A DNA stretch of 9,389 nucleotides. Origin: Candidatus Falkowiibacteriota bacterium (GTDB taxonomy: Bacteria; Patescibacteriota; Patescibacteriia; Patescibacteriales; UBA12465). Positions 6,724 to 9,389 of this stretch are shown piece after piece. The DNA lies in the NCBI GenBank assembly GCA_903839955.1, contig CAIMEI010000055.1:1-9389 (forward strand). Reading direction: 5' to 3'. The notes under the pieces were generated by a model that was not told where the DNA came from, searched no databases, and worked only from the letters and a program-made list of their open reading frames with translations. Each line of letters begins with the position of its first letter. Position 1 is the stretch's first letter. A program made the translations under genes and the position numbers.

Positions 6724-7698
6724 TTATTTTTTATTTTTCTTTTTGAATAATCTGTCCAACTTGCTGACCCCGAGGCCCTTGTTGAGCTGTAGGAATAAGT
6801 CGGTCCAAGCGCTAATCTGGAAAGCAGTTAGGAATGAGCCGGCAACTACCATGAAGATGATAATCAGCAAGATAATCAGCCAAGCGATGGTCACGTTGCC
6901 CAATGCCAAGCACACGAAGAAAAGGGGCATTGGGAAAATAATAATCACTAACAAGACCAAAAGAGAAGCCAAAATATCCAGGCAGAAGACGGCAATCGCC
7001 ATTTCCAAACTAATCACCCAGTTCTTGGTGAATAATTGCCAGGATTTCTTCAGGGATTTGGTGAAGCCGGTTTTCTTGATTACCGCATAGCCGAGAGCAT
7101 ATTTGGCGATTAAGGACATAATAATGGCGACTGGGATAAACAGCAAGAAAAGCAGGACATAGAGTGCGGAAAAGACAAAACCATTAGTCATCATCAAGAT
7201 GACCGGTAAGCTGATGAGAAAAAATAAGAGATCAATGCCGATTTTCAGCAGGGCATTGAAGCCGAACACTGGCCAGAAAGCTTTGGCGCCGACATTCAAA
7301 TCGGCACGAAAATCTGGTTTGCCCGCATCTTTCTTTTCTTCAATTTTTTGCACCTTATTCACGATTGCTCCCTGGGCGGAAATGGCCAGCCAAATGAGAA
7401 AGGCGGCCAGGCAAAGCAAAAGAACGATGGCAATTACCGACATCAGCGAGGAGATCGGGTCGGATTTCATTAAGCCGAACATGTTCGCCAAAGATCGCAA
7501 GCTGAAAATGCCAGTGGAAGCCAGCATGCGCCAGCCGGAAGCAAAGTTGCCGGAGAGGCCGTCAGCTAAAACCTTGTTCAAAATTTGGTATTCGCCGCCC
7601 GGATTAATGAGCGTGGCGAACAAGCCGAAAAACCACAAATATTTGTAGCGCCAGGCAGTTTTCAGGGCTTTTTTGATAATTGAGCGATAAGAAAACAT
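6724..7698 (-). CDS. Uncharacterised polytopic membrane protein
   Basis: A 324-residue integral membrane protein. The N-terminus carries a basic amphipathic segment (KKALKTAWRYK, residues 9-19) followed by a short hydrophobic stretch at 20-31. Strong hydrophobic segments follow at about 82-108, 147-170, 174-198, 229-255 and 259-292, giving roughly six helices, and the tail is Lys-rich (LFKKKNKK). The segment KSLKKSWQLFTKNW (214-227) just before a helix resembles a pattern in glycerophosphodiesterase-membrane-domain/YciC-like proteins, where it repeats before membrane helices; this is a tentative fold hint, not a function. It does not look like PilC/GspF, the usual membrane platform for a PilB ATPase. 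It is the first gene of the leftward operon, behind the promoter at 7762-7790, and its TAA touches the ATG of the ATPase. No Shine-Dalgarno precedes its ATG; a hairpin lies 10 bases upstream instead. Confidence 0.85.
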   Translation of the reverse strand: MFSYRSIIKKALKTAWRYKYLWFFGLFATLINPGGEYQILNKVLADGLSGNFASGWRMLASTGIFSLRSLANMFGLMKSDPISSLMSVIAIVLLLCLAAFLIWLAISAQGAIVNKVQKIEEKKDAGKPDFRADLNVGAKAFWPVFGFNALLKIGIDLLFFLISLPVILMMTNGFVFSALYVLLFLLFIPVAIIMSLIAKYALGYAVIKKTGFTKSLKKSWQLFTKNWVISLEMAIAVFCLDILASLLVLLVIIIFPMPLFFVCLALGNVTIAWLIILLIIIFMVVAGSFLTAFQISAWTDLFLQLNKGLGVSKLDRLFKKKNKK

Positions 7699-7708
7699 AG
7701 GTTTATAG

Positions 7709-7727
7709 AAGCTAAAAATTTTAGCTT
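7709..7727 (-). promoter_or_regulatory. Perfect inverted repeat in the 5' leader of the leftward operon
   Basis: AAGCTAAAA-A-TTTTAGCTT: two perfect 9-base arms around one central base. As DNA it could be an operator, but with the promoter at 7762-7790 it lies in the transcribed leader and ends 10 bases before the start codon of the membrane-protein gene. It could therefore fold as a weak A/U-rich hairpin over the ribosome docking region. It has no T-run beyond the stem on either strand, so it is not a standard terminator. Confidence 0.55.
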
Positions 7728-7761
7728 GATTAAATTGAAAAAAAGGCTTAAGTTTGTTAAT

Positions 7762-7790
7762 ATTATAACATATTTAATTGAGCGCGTAAA
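7762..7790 (-). promoter_or_regulatory. Sigma70-type promoter for the leftward four-gene operon
   Basis: Read on the minus strand, a TATAAT -10 lies at 7767-7762, preceded by TG one base upstream (TGTTATAAT, 7770-7762), an extended -10. A TTTACG -35 (4 of 6 consensus) lies at 7790-7785 with a 17-base spacer. Predicted initiation is near 7755, giving a leader of about 57 bases before the ATG at 7698. It is the only good promoter pointing left in the window. Confidence 0.7.
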
Positions 7791-7804
7791 AGCATTTTGC
7801 TGAT

Positions 7805-7819
7805 CCGCCAGCCAGGCGG
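7805..7819. repeat. GC-rich palindrome in the divergent intergenic region
   Basis: CCGCC-AGCCA-GGCGG is a perfect 5-bp G/C stem with a 5-base loop, set in otherwise very A/T-rich sequence. It covers the place where a -35 box for glyQS would be expected (7812-7817 for a 17-base spacer). It could be a protein-binding site, a short dispersed palindromic repeat, or a leftover terminator-like stem. No T-run follows on either strand, so an intrinsic terminator is unlikely. Confidence 0.5.
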
Positions 7820-7834
7820 CTAATAATTGTCAAA

Positions 7835-7840
7835 TATAAT
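7835..7840 (+). promoter_or_regulatory. -10 element for glyQS
   Basis: A perfect TATAAT lies just upstream of glyQS. Initiation about seven bases downstream falls at about 7847, on the first candidate ATG. There is no recognisable -35 at 16-18 bases; that position is filled by the GC-rich palindrome at 7805-7819. The surrounding TA-repeat makes a chance match plausible, so confidence is moderate. Confidence 0.5.
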
Positions 7841-7846
7841 ATATAT

Positions 7847-9235
7847 ATGAAAAAGGAAAAGAACGATTCAATGGACAAAATCATCTCGCTCGCCAAGCGC
7901 CGCGGCTTTGTTTTTCCGTCTTCGGAAATTTATGGCGGCTTTGCGGCGGTCTATGATTTCGGTCCTTACGGCGTGGAGTTGGCTAATAATATTAAAAAAG
8001 AATGGTGGAAAGCCATGACCCAGCTGCGAAGCGACGTTGTCGGTTTGGACGCGGCCATTTTTATGAGTCCGAAAGTCTGGGAAGCCAGCGGGCATGTCAA
8101 AGGATTTTCTGATCCGCTCACCGAGTGCCGGAAATGCCATGGCCGTTTGCGCCTCGATACTTTGCTGGAGGATATCGGCGTGGCCGCTGACGAAAAAATG
8201 AGCGAGGAAGAAATTAATCAAATTTTTGACGCCAACCGCGACAAAATAAAATGCCCGACCTGCGGTGCGCAAGATTTCACCCCCGGCCGCAGCTTCAATT
8301 TATTGGTTCAATCCAACCTGGGAAATTTTACGGGCGACTGGACCAAGGAGCCGGTTTATTTACGCGGCGAAACTTGCCAGGGGATTTACGTTAACTACAA
8401 AAACGTCCTGGATTCGGCGCGCGTTCGCATTCCTTTCGGCATTGCGCAAATTGGCAAGGCTTTCCGCAATGAAATCACGGCCCGCCAGTTTATTTTCCGG
8501 ACGCGCGAATTTGAGCAGATGGAAATGCAGTATTTCATTCATCCCGACCAGACCAAGGAAGTTTATGAAAATTGGAAGAAGATTCGCTGGCAATTCTATT
8601 TGGATCTCGGTTTCAAGGAGGAAAATCTGAAATGGCACCAGCACGAAAACTTAGTTTTCTACGCCAAAGAGGCCTATGATATTGAATATAATTTTCCCTT
8701 CGGCTTCAAAGAGTTGGAGGGCGTGCATGCGCGCGGCAATTACGACCTGACCCAGCACGGCCAAGCTTCGGGGACGAATTTCGAGTATCTGGATCCGGCC
8801 ACGGGGGAAAAATTTATTCCGCACATTGTGGAAACTTCCGTCGGCGTGGGCCGCACTTTTCTCGCCGCTCTCTGCGAGGCTTACCGTGAAGAGAATCTAA
8901 ACGGTGAAGAGCGCGTTGTTTTGTCTTTGCCGGCGAGATTAGCGCCGATTAAAGTGGCCATTTTCCCCTTGCTTAAGAACAAGCCGGAGCTGGTAGCACG
9001 CGCGGAGGAAATTTATCACGCCTTGCGCCAAAAATTCCGCTGCGAATTTGATGATAACGGCAATATTGGCAAAAGATACCGCCGCCAGGATGAAATCGGC
9101 ACGCCGTATTGCGTGACTTTTGACTTTGATTCCCTGGAAGACGGGGCAGTAACGGTGCGCGAAAGAGACAGTGCTTCCCAAGAACGAGTGAAAATTGAAG
9201 ACCTGGAAAAATACTTGGCGCCGAAACTAGGGTAG
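7847..9235 (+). CDS. glyQS: Glycyl-tRNA synthetase, single-chain alpha2 type
   Basis: Class II synthetase charging tRNA-Gly, in the single-polypeptide homodimeric form rather than the alpha2beta2 GlyQ/GlyS form. The opening RRGFVFPSSEIYGGF is diagnostic. A zinc module follows with Cys94/Cys97 (CRKC) and Cys136/Cys139 (CPTC); class II motif 2 begins at AFRNEI (205-210) and continues to FRTREFEQME (217-226); YDLTQHGQASG precedes motif 3, GVGR at 333-336 within ETSVGVGRTFLAAL. The C-terminal anticodon-binding domain starts near residue 365 (LAPIKVAIFPLL) and includes GKRYRRQDEIGTPYCVTFD. The length of 462 residues is typical. Two starts compete: the ATG at 7847 would give a nearly leaderless mRNA from the TATAAT at 7835-7840; the ATG at 7871 has AAGGAAAAG upstream and starts at MDKIISLAKRRGF, where many homologues begin. 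I report the longer form. The gene stands alone, divergent from the leftward operon, and ends at its own terminator. There is no room for a T-box leader. Confidence 0.97.
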   Translation: MKKEKNDSMDKIISLAKRRGFVFPSSEIYGGFAAVYDFGPYGVELANNIKKEWWKAMTQLRSDVVGLDAAIFMSPKVWEASGHVKGFSDPLTECRKCHGRLRLDTLLEDIGVAADEKMSEEEINQIFDANRDKIKCPTCGAQDFTPGRSFNLLVQSNLGNFTGDWTKEPVYLRGETCQGIYVNYKNVLDSARVRIPFGIAQIGKAFRNEITARQFIFRTREFEQMEMQYFIHPDQTKEVYENWKKIRWQFYLDLGFKEENLKWHQHENLVFYAKEAYDIEYNFPFGFKELEGVHARGNYDLTQHGQASGTNFEYLDPATGEKFIPHIVETSVGVGRTFLAALCEAYREENLNGEERVVLSLPARLAPIKVAIFPLLKNKPELVARAEEIYHALRQKFRCEFDDNGNIGKRYRRQDEIGTPYCVTFDFDSLEDGAVTVRERDSASQERVKIEDLEKYLAPKLG

Positions 9236-9254
9236 CGGCAAAAAAATATTTTCG

Positions 9255-9285
9255 AAAGAGACGGTTTGCAGCCGTCTCTTTTTTT
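9255..9285 (+). terminator. Intrinsic terminator of glyQS
   Basis: AAAGAGACGG (9255-9264) pairs perfectly with CCGTCTCTTT (9272-9281) around a 7-base loop, TTTGCAG, followed by T through 9285. It begins 20 bases after the glyQS stop codon. This is a textbook rho-independent terminator. Confidence 0.92.
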
Positions 9286-9389
9286 GGAAAAATAAATTGA
9301 AAAAAAAATCCGAAAATTTTCAAATTAATTTTTTTTATCTCGTGGTGATTAAAAAAATATTTTTTCAAGGCTCAAGCGGAAAAAATTAG
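9286..9389. other. A/T-rich intergenic tail with two short palindromes, no gene seen
   Basis: About 100 bases after the glyQS terminator, dominated by A- and T-runs. It contains the palindromes GAAAATTTTC (9312-9321) and AAAAAATATTTTTT (9352-9365). Such sequence is expected to be bent or easily melted and may be upstream of a gene beyond the window edge, but no promoter with both boxes, no tRNA and no credible coding frame is visible. Confidence 0.6.

Noticed and set aside
6724..7698. Membrane protein as PilC/GspF, the pilus platform
   Set aside because: PilC has two copies of a conserved cytoplasmic helical domain and about three to four membrane helices; this protein has about six helices and no such repeated soluble domain.
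7827..7832. Perfect TTGACA -35 box on the minus strand
   Set aside because: At 16-18 bases downstream lies the GC-rich palindrome, with nothing like a -10 box. The better leftward promoter is at 7762-7790.
7699..7846. T-box riboswitch ahead of glyQS
   Set aside because: Glycyl-tRNA synthetase genes of Firmicutes often carry one, but the spacer is only 148 bases, the likely transcript start is at or near the ATG, and no T-box sequence or antiterminator is seen.
8973..9368. Minus-strand open frame overlapping the end of glyQS and the A/T-rich tail
   Set aside because: It runs antisense through the glyQS coding region and its terminator; its Lys/Phe/Ile-rich N-terminus simply reflects A/T-rich DNA.
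1..9389. CRISPR arrays, insertion sequences, tRNA or rRNA genes, phage genes
   Set aside because: No regularly spaced repeats, transposase motifs, cloverleaf-like segments or rRNA sequence were found on either strand by eye.

Overview
This window looks like chromosomal DNA from an uncultivated bacterium of the Candidate Phyla Radiation (Patescibacteria, Parcubacteria-like). The inference rests on gene content: a single-chain alpha2-type glycyl-tRNA synthetase, a type IV pilus assembly ATPase, a translin/TRAX-like protein (a family best known from eukaryotes and archaea) and a small uncharacterised membrane protein, with short A/T-rich spacers. TAA, TAG and TGA all end genes here, so TGA is an ordinary stop. 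No 16S rRNA or ribosomal protein is present, so the placement is an inference.

Layout. Positions 1-2065 (+) hold the C-terminal two thirds or so of uvrA; the start lies outside the window. A small gene with a strong ribosome binding site follows at 2110-2592 (+) and encodes a 160-residue predicted exported or membrane-anchored protein of unknown function. A hairpin at 2597-2627 with T-runs on both strands separates this pair from a convergent four-gene operon. That operon is read leftward from 7698 to 2630: a six-helix membrane protein, a 1005-residue tandem PilB/GspE ATPase, a translin/TRAX-like protein and a YfcE/MJ0936-type metallophosphoesterase. The spacing is very tight: TAA abuts ATG at the first junction, the second gap is 6 nt, and the third is a 4-nt ATGA overlap. 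A divergent promoter region at 7699-7846 separates the operon from glyQS (7847-9235, +), which ends at a clear intrinsic terminator. The last ~100 bases are A/T-rich and hold no gene I can see.

How the genes may work together. uvrA (nucleotide excision repair) and glyQS (translation) are housekeeping genes and need no special link to their neighbours. The leftward operon is the interesting part. Its pilus ATPase has two complete catalytic modules in one chain, both with every canonical motif intact. It is co-transcribed and probably translationally coupled with a TRAX-like protein that keeps all three residues aligning with the TRAX RNase active site, and with a predicted phosphodiesterase. 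One testable idea is a link between a type IV pilus machine and nucleic-acid processing or salvage. Simple operon packing is the null hypothesis.
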